DNA of 64,000 nucleotides from Phlyctochytrium arcticum (taxonomy: Eukaryota > Chytridiomycota > Chytridiomycetes > Chytridiales > Chytridiaceae). The notes beneath the pieces were generated by a model. That model was not told the origin of the DNA and ran no database searches. It was given only the letters and a program-made list of their open reading frames with translations. Below are positions 10,078 through 22,634 of the stretch, piece after piece; position 1 is the stretch's first letter; each line of letters begins with the position of its first letter. Location of the stretch: assembly GCA_025602905.1 (NCBI GenBank), contig JAHLKI010000010.1, positions 434,001-498,000 of the forward strand, given 5' to 3'. A program made the translations under genes and the position numbers.

Positions 10078-12783
10078 TTACGACGGTCTTGATCGAGCAT
10101 TGGGTGGGGGGCGCGGTAGACTGGGGCCATTGTAAGGAGATGGATCGACCCATTGTGGGGTAAACTCTTCATGGTTATATTGGGGTTGGGGCTGAGGTTG
10201 TTGGCGGCGAGAACGGGACCGTGATGATCGGGGCGAGCTAGGTTTTTTCTTGGTGGGGCAGCAGAGACATCGAATCATGGAAAAGAGGATGGAGAGGACG
10301 AGGATTCCGACTAGGACGAGAATGGGAATGGCGATCTGGGGGTGGGATGAGATCCAGTCTGCTGCTTTTTGGACTGTGGGGAAAGAAAGTTTAGTTTTTG
10401 GTTCAAGATGGTGTTGCAAAGCGAGATGAAACAAACCTATATTTCCACTTTCGCAATTTCCTTTTTGACAAACACTTGCCCCCGAAAAGCCGCAGGGGGT
10501 TCCGTCCACGAAATAACTGTTGACATCCAAACAAAGACCCTCCTGGCTTTGACAAAACATTTTACAGTCTGAGCCACGACCAGGGCAAACGGATGTTGTT
10601 CGGAATTGAGTCTGAACAGAGCGGCATTGCAGGTCGCGGGATGTGCATTGGCCCGATGCGCAAGCGGCTTGGGTAGTGCCGTTGATGGTACAGCCTGTAC
10701 CATCCGGGATGAATTTGTCGGTTGGGCAAGTTGGGCTTATGCCGTCGCATGTCTGGAAATCAATCGCGTCAGCAACTATCAACTTCAAATGTGGGTGATG
10801 ATGGAAGACTCACCTCGGTGATATCACAAACACCACTGGAAGGACGACATGCTGTTCCGTTCGTTTTGAGATTGCATTGAGAGCAACATTCATCGTTCTT
10901 GTCCGAACAACTTTTGCCAGCTCGCAACTTGCACCCTTTATCACAACAAGGATCTTTGGCACAATCCGCATCTGTCCCGCAATCGCATTGCTCATTTCCT
11001 AGAAATCGTTCATTAGTCACTGAGATACGATGGTTATTTCAAGCATGAGAAATATGTCACCTTCACGGATCCCGTTCCCGCAAATACCCTGCGCGATAGT
11101 TTGCAATGCACCCGGTTCCTTCAAACATGTTCCAAACTTTGGAAAAGCACCGCAAATGGAGCTAATCGTACACGGCGAGAACTGGTCGCTGGTCGCGCTA
11201 TCATTGGGATGCATCAAAAACTTTCCTTGGCAATTACAGTCCGGCGTGCAGGGGCAGCAGTTGCATTGTTGTGGGTCGGTACAAGGACATTGACCTGGGG
11301 CCCCCGTACAATCGTGAATGGCGCCGAAATTATGACCAATCTCGTGCGCAACGACTTTCCATTCGACGTTGACGGCGGCGGAGACACCCGTCCCAGAAAC
11401 AAACTGACTGACGCCGTCCTGAACTTGAGCTTGGCCTTTGGTTTGGCAGACTTGGGAAAGCCAGGCAACGCCTACGGAAGCTCCACTCGGGCAATGTGTC
11501 ATGAGATGCCAGAGGCCAGCTTCGTCAGCCTCCTTTTTGGCGCGCCATTCAGAGAAATCGCTGAGGCGGGAATTGATAGAGTACGAGTCGCTGCATTCGC
11601 GATTCCATTTTAGGAGGGGGTCATTCGGTGTGCACGTTTCCTGAAGCATGACATTGATGAGCCCTAGGGATATATTGAATGTGTTCTCATACAGACTGGA
11701 AATCAGGGATTAGGTTTGGGCAGACGACGTACGAAAGAGAGCTAAAATGCATACCTAGAAGCCAAATTCCAGTTGCTCAGAATTTGGGCAAGGGCCTTGT
11801 CTTTGCCGCCATGCAATCGGACATATGTACAGTCGGCAGCCGCAGCCATAAACAGCACGCGGCGCGAAGTGGGGCATCCAACGGGAGCCCGACGTTCCAA
11901 GCTGGATGGAAAGTCCCGGCGGCGATCGCGGTCATTCGCATTGATGAGCGGATCAAAGCCGCAGGTATTGACGGATGGAAGATCCCGTTTTTGTATCACA
12001 TTGGTGGCATTAACGGGCGAAAATCCAAAGCGTTCTGGGATGATATCGGCGACCGAGCGGCTTTGATCCTGATCTTTGAATAGGATCAGCTTGGAGTCTC
12101 GTTGATGTGAGGGGCGGGAATCTGACTCGAGGACGGGGAGGTCAACTGAACGCCGAGTCTTTCTATATGTTTCAATCTCTTTTATGTGGTAGAGTTCACC
12201 ATCTATGGAGAAGCTGCCTTCAAACACAACCGGGTTTTTGTTTTGGTGAACCACAAAGCGGGCCCAGCCCAACGGGATTCGCGCTCCAGCTTCATTGACG
12301 CCCAAGACTTGTCCTTTAAGTACATTTGACGTCAATGCACGCAATCGAGCCGTTGTTTGGAGGGCTTCAACGCCGTCGACATAGACGACAGCTTCTGGAT
12401 GTATGACATCGGGATTTGGTTGCAAGGCAAACTCAAAAGTCTGATCTATAGCCTGATTATTTCGCAAAAGGTCAAGTTAGTAATATGCAAAGGTAACAAA
12501 TCCAGCAAATACACACCTTGAATGATAACTTGATGTTTGAATCGGATCGGTACGTCAATGCGGCCTTGTGTATGAAGTCATAGAAGCGCACTGGGGGGAT
12601 GCCTGATGTGGATGATTCACCCAAGACTAGAACGGAAAGTGTGAGTTTATGGGTTGCTACTATGTACTCCAGCTGTCACTTACCCTGGCGAGGAGCCCAG
12701 GCCAAGACTATGAGAGTGACAGCCAACACGCCCCAACATGAGATGACTACTCGACTGAATGAGCCCGCATTTGCTTTCCGCAT
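10078..12783 (-). CDS. ADAM metalloprotease with disintegrin domain (fungal ADM type)
   Basis: Seven exons (12783-12684, 12626-12517, 12452-11755, 11695-11061, 10998-10814, 10752-10437, 10373-10078) give about 779 aa. Parts: hydrophobic signal segment near residues 12-28, prodomain with a basic site KTRRSV, reprolysin domain with the zinc motif HEIGHNFGAIHD, disintegrin domain starting ICGNGIREGNEQCDCG, cysteine-rich segment ending DGTPCGFSGASVCQKGNC, one membrane helix (IAIPILVLVGILVLSILF) and an Arg/Ser/Pro-rich cytosolic tail. All catalytic and structural residues look intact. A longer start at 12912 is also open. It resembles fungal ADM-A/B proteins, type I membrane sheddases of unknown substrate, and differs clearly from the ADAM10/17-like gene 4 kb away. 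Confidence 0.92.
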
Positions 12784-13636
12784 CCTCCGCTGTAGCCTTG
12801 TGGGCAGCACTCGACCACCCATAATGTGGTGGAATAGAGCACTTGCCACCGTTGTGTGTTTGGACGGACCGGGATCAACGACTGAAGTGCTGAGCAATGT
12901 TGGGTTCGGCAAGGGTGTCTGTCGCTTTGCTGCCTGAATGTGGTGGTGGTTGAGGAGAAGGTAGGTCTGGGAGGTTCCGTCCTTCCTGTGGTCCGAGAGT
13001 GAGTTGTTGGAAGGTGCAAAGTCAAAAGATAATGTAATGGGTTCTGCGAAAATGCCAGCGGTGGAAAAGGAGTGACGGCGGCGGTGGCAGTTCCAGCGCG
13101 GTTTCAGCGCTGGCCGCTTTTGGCTTAGGGTTAAGGTTATTTGCCCATAAACAGCAGAATGACTTCATGGCACAGCCATCGCCAAGTGCGGCACAGCCAC
13201 CACAGGAAAGTTCGTTTGAATTTCATCGAATCGGCCCGCGGCTGTGACAAATCGGTCAAACTTGACTTTTCGACCTGTCATTCTTTCCAGTCAGCAAAAT
13301 CCGTCAAATCCTTTGGAAAATCCGGCGGCTGCCCATAGCATTTTTCATCGAATGCTTCTGATCCGGGTCGAATTCCGCACCAAGGAAAACCTTTCGCTAA
13401 AAGTTTAAAAGTGTAAATTTGGCGCCGCCGGAGAGAATCCCTGGACCCAAACGTTATAAACAAAGCGGTCAATTCTTGATTGTGTCATCGCGTTTATCAG
13501 TCATTCTCAGTCATAATTGCGCAGCAGCGGAATTTGGACTTTTGGTTGAAATTCCGGCACAGATTCCGGCAAGAGATCTGAGAGATCAAAAAGCAAGATC
13601 AGACGACCTTCCACAGCACAAGTCAATAGGAGAAAC
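12784..13636. other. Divergent promoter region between ADAM2 and UBA2
   Basis: About 850 bp without recognisable coding sequence. It contains a perfect 7-bp inverted repeat with a 7-nt loop at 13093-13113 and an E2F/MBF-like TTTGGCGCC at 13418-13426. Both are sequence matches only. Confidence 0.5.
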
Positions 13637-16103
13637 ATGCCCACAACGATGGCGACTCCGGCAGCCATGGCCAATCAACCCCGCCATGCTCATCTCATTC
13701 AAACTCTGGGCGACACCAAAGCCACTCGCTTGCACAACTCGCGCATTCTCATGGTCGGAGCTGGCGGTATTGGCTGTGAACTCCTCAAGAACCTCGTTCT
13801 CTCAGGTTTCTCGCAAATTGAAGTGGTACGCTTGCTCTTTTGCTTCAGATTATTTCTGGCTCTTTGAACTCATACTAGCAAACTAGGTGGATCTGGACAC
13901 GATTGACTTGAGCAACTTGAACCGTCAGTTTCTCTTTCAAAGAAAGCACATTGGCAAGTCAAAGGCTGAGGTGGGTGAGGGGTTCTTTTACTCGAAGACA
14001 TTTTGTCTGGCGCTGTCGAGAAACAAGCACGCCCGGACTGAACTAAAGAACACCTCCCAATCACATAGGTCGCAAAAGAAACAGCTCTGCTGTTTAACCC
14101 CAATGTCAACATTACCGCCTACCACGACAGTATCTACGAGCCCCAATTCAGTTTGCCTTGGTTCAAGCGTTTCGATCTCGTCTTGAATGCCCTGGATAAC
14201 TTGGCTGCCCGGCGACATGTCAATGCCATGTGTCTGGCGGCCGGTATTCCTTTGGTGGAGTCGGGGACAGAAGGCTTTAAAGGGCAAGTCACGCTCCATA
14301 TCAAGGTTTGATGTGTCCGTGTGCGCAAGTCCAAAATCTGGTCTCATTGGGACCATATATGTATAGGGGCAAACACGATGCTATGACTGTGACGGCAAAC
14401 CAAGTCGCAAGACCTATCCCGTTTGTACCATCCGCAGCACACCCAGTGCCCCCATTCACTGCATCGTCTGGGCCAAGAGCTATCTTTTTAGGTATAGTTC
14501 CCACCCATTTATGGACTCGAAATGCAGTATCTAACGCGATCAATACGCAGTCTGCTCTTTGGAAAGAATGAAGAGGATGACACGATCAATGTAGAGGAGG
14601 CGTCTAGCAATGGTATTTTGGTCGCGAAATTTAAGAACAAGATGGGACAGTTCTCAATCAAGTCTGAACAGCAAGCGAAATGGCCCACCTAAAACGCGAA
14701 TCAGAAGCATTAAAGCAACTTCGAGAAGCAGCCGGGACCGCCGAATACGGTCGTAAAGTTTTCGAAAAGGTATCTAGACCCTCTATAGCCGTCCCCTTGG
14801 CAAGGGTCTAATTGACAGAAACTAAAAGGTGTTTACGGACGATATAAAAGGGCTAGTCGCATTGGAAGATCTATGGAAGTCTCGGGCACCACCTACACCG
14901 CTGGATTATGATGCTCTTACTGCAGGGTTGGCGGACAATACACATGATCTTCCTGAGCATCAGGTTTGGACGATAGAAGAGAACGTTAGGACTTTCCTTC
15001 ACAGGTATTTCTTTTTCAATCCTCACCAATATTGCAATCTGAGCGTGTCATGACAATCAGCTTATCGATCCTGACTGATCGAATTATGTCCCAACGCACC
15101 ACCGACCCCGAAGCTAGCCTTGAGTTTGACAAAGATGATGATGCTGCTCTCCAGTTCGTGACGGCCACGTCAAACCTGCGGTCTCATGTTTATGGACTGG
15201 AGCTGAAGAGTCAATTTGCCGTTAAAGGTAAATTCTGTCCCTTCATATCAAAAGTGATTATTTACCACACTTTCTAACCCATTGTGCTTAGAAATGGCAG
15301 GAAATATTATTCCCGCTGTGGCAACCACCAACGCCATCATAGCAGGTCTTATCGTCCTTGTCGCATTTAAAGTCCTGGCAGGTCAAATCAAGGATTGTCG
15401 AAACGTAACGTCTCTTTTCTATTTTGTTTTGCAAAAACGTCAAATTAAACGCCCTATCAGGCCTGGGTAGGCCGGACAATCAATCCAGAACGACTGGATC
15501 CACCCAACCCGTCATGCTCAGTGTGCACCACATCCTCCTTCCTCCTCGAAGTCGACACCGAAAAGACTACATTACGAACAATCGTAGAGGATGTAATCAC
15601 CAAGGGAGATCGGTCGGGTGATGAGACGACGGGACTGGCTATCCGCGGCGATATTGCTGTTCAGGAGGGCGAGCGGTGAGTAATGTTCTCCTAATTTCTT
15701 GGAACCAAGACATGAACGTATTTCTTCCGTTTCAGGTTACTGTATGATGTAGATTTCGATGATAATCTTGATCTCCCGTTGTCTCAACTTGGGATCCACG
15801 ACTCAACGAGACTGATGATTACCAACGACGATGATGACAGCGCTACCCCCGAAAATGTCATCATCATTCTGCATATTCAAAACCGGTAGGTCAACATTCC
15901 CTGATTTTCACTTTGATCTGTACCTCATTGTTTTTCCAAGGTCGGGAGACGAATTCAAGATTGTGGGTGATCGAAAATTACCGTTACGACCTAAACCCGC
16001 CTCGGAGGTTGCTGCTCCTGCTCCTAGTTTCCAGCCTGAAAATGGGAGTGGAGCACAACCCATGGTGGTGGATTTAGAAGAGGATGTGATGGTATTGGAT
16101 TAG
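13637..16103 (+). CDS. UBA2: SUMO-activating enzyme E1 catalytic subunit UBA2
   Basis: About eleven exons separated by 50-90 nt introns; first exons 13637-13825, 13887-13970, then 14070 on. Motifs: nucleotide loop [12 protein letters not shown], then [17 protein letters not shown], adenylation-domain Asp in [13 protein letters not shown], zinc Cys pair CYDC, catalytic Cys in [44 protein letters not shown], second zinc Cys pair CSVC, and a ubiquitin-fold domain. The tail ends [12 protein letters not shown], an acidic-hydrophobic motif like the SUMO-interacting motifs seen in other UBA2 tails. Uba2 pairs with Aos1 to adenylate SUMO and pass it to Ubc9, mainly in the nucleus. The frame is clean through all exons. 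Confidence 0.95.
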
Positions 16104-16800
16104 GAAGTGATATATAGCATGACATCTCCTTTTTTTGGGACATTGTTTCCAATCAAGCCCAAACTAGGCATCGAGATGAAGGCAATAGGAAGATAGTCAA
16201 TAGGGGCAATTGTAATGTGAAAGATGCGCGATGAACAACCCCCAGGACTACGAGTAGATCTGGACGTAGATAAACAATGGAATGTTCGAAATCACACTTC
16301 ATGATTAATCACACAAGTTGCGCGGGCTGACCTGAACCACGCTTCCGGCAAAGATGAATCGTGTCCTCCTGATGTTTCATTCTTCCATCATACAACATAT
16401 GCCCCGATGAAGAGGTCCGAATAGGTCTGGATGTTGCTGAACCCGCTAAGGGTCTGATGCGAATGAATAGGGAGAGTACCCTCGACGAAAGGGGAAAGCA
16501 TAATACCGTTGTTCCGTCAACGGTCCAAAATCCATGATTGAAGCGTGCATGAAACATGTTGTCTTTCGCACGACCCATCAATGCTTTCTCACTGTATACA
16601 GTACTATGGAGGGAACAAGACACTCATCTTGTTGATGAATCATCTGAGATGGCCGTGCGCGCACGAGGTGAAACATTTTGTGGAGACCGGAATTTGTCAG
16701 CCAAGCTGAGCGCACCTGCTTTGCGGTCTTCAGCGGTCGGAAGGATCGAAAACAGAGATCCCCCAGGTTTTAATCTCGAACAAGAAGAAAAGCAAGGGCC
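16104..16800. other. Intergenic, no recognised gene
   Basis: Roughly 700 bp between UBA2 and the ceramide glucosyltransferase. A 104-codon minus-strand open frame (16309-16623) shows no motif or plausible splice extension. It presumably holds the UBA2 3' UTR and the next promoter. Confidence 0.5.
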
Positions 16801-18369
16801 ATGCCGTGGACATACTGGTTGACGCAGGCAGCGACCTACGCTTGTCTGGGAATATGGTCGCTGCTCATGATCTTTTGTTTTGCGGGGTCAATCATCATGT
16901 GAGTTTTCGAAAAAACGCGAACCCCACTAATGGCAAAAAAACTCACACTTCAAACAATGCTAGCCTCAAACGACATCGAACCCTGCCTACCCTCGCTCCC
17001 ATCCCGTCAACATCCCCTGGGGTTACCGTTTTGCGTCCACTGAAGGGTGTCGATTGCAACTTGGTCCATAATTTGGTGTCATCGTTTCAGACCCGGTATC
17101 CGACCTTTGAGTTGATCTTTTGTGTGGCGAGCGAATCGGATCCGGCCGTTGAGGTTGTCCGAGATCTGATTTGCAAGTATCCTGAAGTCGATGCCCGGTT
17201 GTTTGTCGGTACGTGATCCGTTGCATGACGCTTTTCACAAAAGTAGCAGGATGTTGAAATTTTTTTTGGCAGGTGATGTTCAAGCTGGAGTCAATCCCAA
17301 GATCAACAATATGCTTCGCGGATATGAGGACGCTAAATACGATATCGTCTGGGTCCTTGACAGCAATGTGTTTGTCAATCCAGACTGTATGGGCCGATCT
17401 GTCGCTGCTCTCCTAAAGCCCGGCATAGGTCTTGTCCATCATTTACCCTGCGGAGTGGACCCGCATACGGACGGATCCCGCCTCGAACAAGCCTTCCTCA
17501 ACACGGCCCATGCGAAAATGTATTCTACGATCAACAAAGTCGGCATTGCTAGTTGCCTTATTGGCAAATCCAACATGTTTCGGCGATCCGTACTGGCAAA
17601 GTTGGGTGGATTAGCCAATTTCGGAAAGTACATGTCGGAGGACAATATCATGGGCGAGGCTATTTGGGCCTTGGGGTTGCGGCATGCTATGACGGTTGAC
17701 GTCGCCTTTCAGACCCTGGGAAGTTTGTCATCGAGCGATTACTTTCAACGACGAGCGAGGTGGATACGGATACGAAAATACACTGTTACAGCCGCCACAC
17801 TGTTTGAGCCCTTTACCGAGTCCATTGTGAATGGATTACTGGGCGGATGGGCGCTCAGTCGATTGGGTTACGTGGACGTTGGTCCGTTCCTTGCCGCACA
17901 TTTCATTATCTGGGTTTTGAGTGACTGGATCATTGCCACGACCTTGGACCCCAGCACCCGCCGCTCAAAGTTGCAATTTTGGAAAGCGTGGTTTGTCCGT
18001 GAAGTATCAGCCTTACCGCTCTGGATCATGGCCATGGCCGGGAGCACCGTGGAATGGCGTGGGAAGCTCTTTTGGCTTAATTCAGATGGAACGGTTGCCC
18101 TGGCGGTTTCCACCCAATCAGGTCAATCTTTTCTTCGCTCACTATTGGCCCGGGCAGGATGGAGTCGCCGGCGGCGCTCATCGTTGTCATCACCCACCCC
18201 ATCTTCCAAGCATAACTCGCCGTCATCACCAAGCAGCAAGCCCCTAGGCAAGCTCTCAGAGTTGGGAGGCAATCAATTTTCACCACCACAAGTGGAGCGG
18301 TCAAGTTGTGCTTCCGATGTGGATCCGTTACTTGTGGTTATACCGGAACGCCCTTCTGCTCTTGCGTAA
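16801..18369 (+). CDS. Ceramide glucosyltransferase (glucosylceramide synthase, GT21)
   Basis: Three exons (16801-16898, 16964-17208, 17273-18369), 479 aa. An N-terminal membrane helix is followed by a family 2-fold glycosyltransferase domain with the D,D,D,(Q/R)xxRW signature: LRPLKGVD, WVLDSNVF, SEDNIMGEAIW and QRRARWIR, then two C-terminal membrane helices. It transfers glucose from UDP-glucose to ceramide at the Golgi/ER face. The C-terminal 80 residues are Ser/Pro-rich and probably disordered. The first intron falls right after the signal anchor. Length is near that of other fungal enzymes. No damage seen. Confidence 0.93.
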
Positions 18370-18677
18370 ACGGAGCTATTGTGTGAATTCTGTTCCTTTC
18401 CTTGTATTTTTTTTCCGTGTTTGTCAACATTGTAAATTTTTGTGTATTAAAGAACCCCTCTCGGGGGCAAATTGATATGGGATGATAAATAATGATTGAA
18501 TGACTCTTGGACTGTGTTTCGCTCTCCCGCTCATGCACGAAGTGACTTGAGAGACTTTGCGGGCAGCTTGATTCCTGGTGTGTACTGTGCCGACATTGAA
18601 AAGTCCTCGAAGAACTTATTTACTATTTCACCAAACAAAAGTTAAATTTCGGTTGAACATTCTTTCAATAAAACAGT
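18370..18677. other. Convergent 3' spacer
   Basis: Just over 300 bp between two convergent stop codons (ceramide glucosyltransferase and mitochondrial L1). No feature seen apart from T-rich UTR-like sequence. Confidence 0.6.
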
Positions 18678-19855
18678 TTAAGTACCCTCGACTTTGGATG
18701 GTCGTAATGCACCCATGCTGGCTGTCAGTGCTTTCAAGTTTGCTGTAATTGACAACGTTAGCAGCTGAAAAGTGCAGTGGGGCAGTGGAACATACCAAGT
18801 ATGACATTATTCGGCCATGAGGACTAGAAATAGGAGGAGAAAGGTTAGCATATGAGTGAAAGGTGAGTGGAGACAGACTGGCTATGGCGTGTACCTTTGC
18901 GATATCTACAGACACGAAAGAGATTAGAAGATCACCAATAATGTAAAGTTAGAGTCGACGTACCCATATGAACACAACCATCTTCATCTGCTTCAAACTT
19001 TGACGATGCGTGCATGGACTTCATCAGCTCCGCCACGTCGTTTGATACGGTTCCTAACGACCGGAAAATAGTCAGCGGAGGGTGTTCCCAAGATGATCGG
19101 CAGGGAGTATTGTATATACCTTTGGCAGGACTGGGCATGAGACCCTTTGGACCCAAGATCTTGGCGATTTTGACGACATGGGGGAACATGTCCCTTGTGC
19201 AAATAACTCGGTCAAAGTGGAGTTTCCCAGCTTGGATCTGTACGACAAGTTTAACGGTTTGCCAGAATGAGTTCAACTTGTCGAGATCATACCTGTTCGA
19301 TCAGTTCTTCGCCGCCCACTATTTGGGCGCCCAATGCTTTCGCCTGCTCAGCATGCTCTCCCTGACGGAAGAGGTAGCGTTAGATCAGAGTTCTTTGTTT
19401 GTATTGCCAAAACATGACGGTGGACGGTACCGTTGCAAACGCCAGGATGACGGACGAATCCTCCGTGGTGAGCTTTTCTGGTAACATGACATCCCCACGC
19501 ATTGGTTTGGCGCCCTCCTGTCTCATAGTTTGTATATGCGCTACAAGTGTTTTGTCTTCTGCCAAACAGTATTTCTAGATCTCAAGCGTCAGGTTTTACA
19601 GCATCTGTCAAAAGTCCCATACATCCCGCAGCATACCCGTAGCGTATCGAGCGCTTCCTCCACGGTAATGTCTTCTTGGTTCTCGGACGCTTTGAGTAGC
19701 TTCTTCTCCTTTAGGTACCGTTTGCGATCATAGGCTCGACAGGGTATTGTTATGGATGGAATTCGTGTGGATACATAGGTGGTTTGGCGGTGGACACGGA
19801 GAGCTGGCGCAAGCTCACAGCGAGAAAAGAGTTGGGCGATGCTTGTCCTTTGCAT
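18678..19855 (-). CDS. Mitochondrial large-subunit ribosomal protein uL1m (MRPL1)
   Basis: About eight small exons. The ATG at 19855 gives a basic, Ser/Thr-rich presequence (MQRTSIAQLFSRC, later CRAYDRKRY) typical of matrix targeting. L1 signatures follow in order: MRGDVMLPEK, LGAQIVGGEELIEQI, then the hallmark KILGPKGLMPSPAKGTVSNDV and a C-terminal ANLKALTASMGALRPSK. Internal exons are joined in consistent phase; one near the end encodes only a dozen residues. L1 binds 23S rRNA at the mobile L1 stalk near the E site. A non-ATG extension upstream is open but unnecessary. The gene is divergent from the lebercilin-like gene, 250 bp away. Confidence 0.92.
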
Positions 19856-20106
19856 TTGGCAGGTGGTGACAGAGTAGAAACTTGAGAAATGTTCAACAGT
19901 TTTCGCAAATCTGGCAAGCAGCAATCGGAGCGTTGCAGTGTTGACTGGGACCAAGCCACCTCATCTGCCGGCGGTTTCGAGTGGCACAGCTTTGATTACC
20001 CAACCCAAAACTCAGATCCTGGATCTGTGACAGCCTCGAAGCAAGACAGTCGGGACCATGGGTGCCTATCCCCAGTATACTTCCAAATTCACATAAATCC
20101 AAAGAA

Positions 20107-22367
20107 ATGAGTCTTCAATCCTATGGGGCGGACATCACCCTCATCCAGTCCGTTCTCCGGGACAAGGAGAGCGAACTGATGCGGCTCCGCAACGAAAATA
20201 GCGCTCTGAAACAGGTACATATGCCCATGAGGTTGATGTAGGCACCAGGTATTCTTACAAAGCTGGGGGAAGATAGAGCGCCGTCACAACAAGGATTTCA
20301 AGCAACTCGAGTGGCAGGCTGAGGATTCGGTTTTACAATCATTGCGGGAGGAACTAGCCGGACTCAAGGTTGTTACAAACTTGACGGACATTTTCTACCG
20401 TTGCTACAAATAGGCTGATCGTCATAGTTGCAAAAAGCACAAATTGAAACTGTACTTTACACAACTTTCGGCCAATGCCCGAGAAATTCGGCATATTAGT
20501 GATGACCGGCGTCGATTGAAAGACCAAAACACAAGATTGGAAAAGCTCATTGCCGATCGGCACTTGGCAGAGAGAGAAGAGCTGGCGAAAGAATCAGAAC
20601 ATCTTCTCCAACAATTAGCAGAGCAGCAGAAAATTTGCAGCGTATGTATGGACGGGTTGACGAGCCTCAGCTGATGCTCCGTCTGATCCTTTTGTTTAGG
20701 ATGCTGTGAAACGTGCGGATCTTATCGACAAAAACCTGAATGCGGACAACCGGCATTTGCGAGCTCGCGTTTGCACATTGGAGAAAGATAATTCCCGTCA
20801 TTCCTTGAAAGTGAAGGAGTTGGAAGAAATGCTCAAGGTTTGAAATGAGCATATCGTCTGTCGCGGGCAACCTTTGCTAAGTACATCCCTCTCTCGACAA
20901 TTAGGAAAAAGAGAAGGAACTCGCTTCTCTGTACATATACCGTCATCACGCAATACACAAAAGGGTCGATACCGTTGCATCAAAAGAGCCGCGGGACGGT
21001 CTTGATAGTGGTAGGGAATCACTTTACAAAACTAGTTGAAATCAAACCCAATAACCTGGACCGAGAACAGCTCGATATGTACTGCCATCGCTACCCATAA
21101 TCAAGCAGATCGACGACACAACGGTTGAGGTTATTCTTTCAATACCATCCGATTTCGATCAGTCTGGTCCCAAATCAGTGGAAAAGAAGTCAATCGCAAT
21201 CCACTACTCACAAAGCGCGGGCATGGCTCATAGCAAGCATCATGTGGAACCTCTCGATGCTTCTAAGGTAAGTAGCCATGTGGGATACATCACTGTTGCC
21301 CCTTTCCGTTTGACTGACTCCATATCGTAGACGCCCCACCGGACGATTACCATCAAGCACTTGGAAAGAAATTGTGAATATTTCTTCCAGGCCCATTTGC
21401 ATTCGGGCAAGACGATTGTGCCAATAGCAGCAGTGCAGAATGTCCAACTGCTTGGTAAGATTTATCCTGCACACGGTCTGTTAAAGTTAGTTCACTTTTT
21501 GATACTGGTATAGAAGTACCATCGCAGAAATCTGAAGATCCGGAAATATGCAATTTCGTCCCATCTCCGCCAATCCCGCGAGTGCAGAAAGGAACAGTGG
21601 TCATAATAGAAAAGCTGCCCGGTCGTGTGCACTCAAAAAATGTTGAGAAGGCACGATTTCTTGGTGTTCGGCTTTCTACCAAGGAGCAGCACCACGACAT
21701 CAAAACCATCCGCTTCGAGTTTGATAGGGAAGGCAACGACTCTGCTAATGACTGGGAGTATGTCATGAACAGCCTTGATGCTGGTTATGAATACCTTTTC
21801 CAAGTTCAATTTTACTGTGACAAGCAGTGGTCGCAAGTTAGCGGCTTGAGTACGCCGGTTGTCCTTCCAGGTATGACAAGTGTACCCTGAGGTGATTGGA
21901 TGTAGTCTGACCTGTCTTATCACTACTGAAGTTACACGCCCACCACAACAACCATCAGTTGCCCCAAAACCTGCACCAGCAGCACCGACTGAGAATACAA
22001 AGGCACCTTCGAGCGCTCCCGTCACAACTCCTAAAGGTACAGTATTGTGGAGAGCATGAACCGTGACCATCAGATACTGACTCTGTGTTCAGAGGAACGA
22101 GCACCTCATGTACCGCCACAAACACCGCCATCCGACATTGCCGCCCAATCGGACCTTACAGCCGAGGCGAATCCGGTACCTCCTGCAAACACTGAACCTA
22201 TAACGAAAGACGATCCTCAGGAAGAAACTCAGCCGGAAGAGCCAGATTCAGGTGCTCAGAGCCTACAATTGTCCAAATCCCGCACGACGTCAAATGTATC
22301 ACTCGATCAACGGATAGAAAATATGCATAAAGGCCACCCCGCGTATTATGAGCCTACTCCTAGCTGA
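20107..22367 (+). CDS. Lebercilin-domain coiled-coil protein with FN3-like domains
   Basis: About eleven exons. The first 200 residues form a charged coiled coil. DRHLAEREELAKESEHL and, after the next intron, EKEKELASLYIYRHHAI line up with lebercilin (DKNLAEREELTHKL and EKDRELEIKNIYSHRIL), and ENSALKQIERRHNKDF with its ENQFLKQLQLRH. Lebercilin (LCA5) associates with axonemal microtubules and intraflagellar transport. Two beta-rich segments follow (about residues 205-290 and 325-400) with FN3-like edges such as TITIKHLERNCEYFFQAH and SLDAGYEYLFQVQFYCD. The last 100 residues are Pro/Glu-rich and end YYEPTPS. Lebercilin plus FN3 is not an architecture I know. Assignment of the coiled-coil domain is from remembered alignment; FN3 is weaker. 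Confidence 0.7.
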
Positions 22368-22634
22368 ATAGCGGAATCCAACATAAAAGATAAATATGAG
22401 ACCGCTTACACTATAATTACAGCCTAACAGTGAGGCGTTCTGCCAGAACGTGCAAAGATATCTGAAGCGTGGGAAGATTGAGTGAGCATCCCGCGAAGCA
22501 CAAAGCGCAGCAGGTCACATGACAGCAGATTCTGCCGCGCAGGGAAGCGCAGGATCGGCAATTTCGAACCAAATCCTCGAAGACCAGACAGCGATCTAGC
22601 GAGCTGCTTTTAATCTGCGCTAGTGGTCCAAGTC

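Noticed and set aside
11101..11613. Plus-strand frame of 170 codons
   Set aside because: Shadow of the ADAM catalytic exon on the other strand.
12784..12912. Upstream start for the second ADAM gene (42 extra residues)
   Set aside because: The frame is open, but the shorter start already gives a good signal segment; kept only as an alternative.
16309..16623. Minus-strand frame of 104 codons between UBA2 and ceramide glucosyltransferase
   Set aside because: No recognisable domain, composition bias or splice partner.
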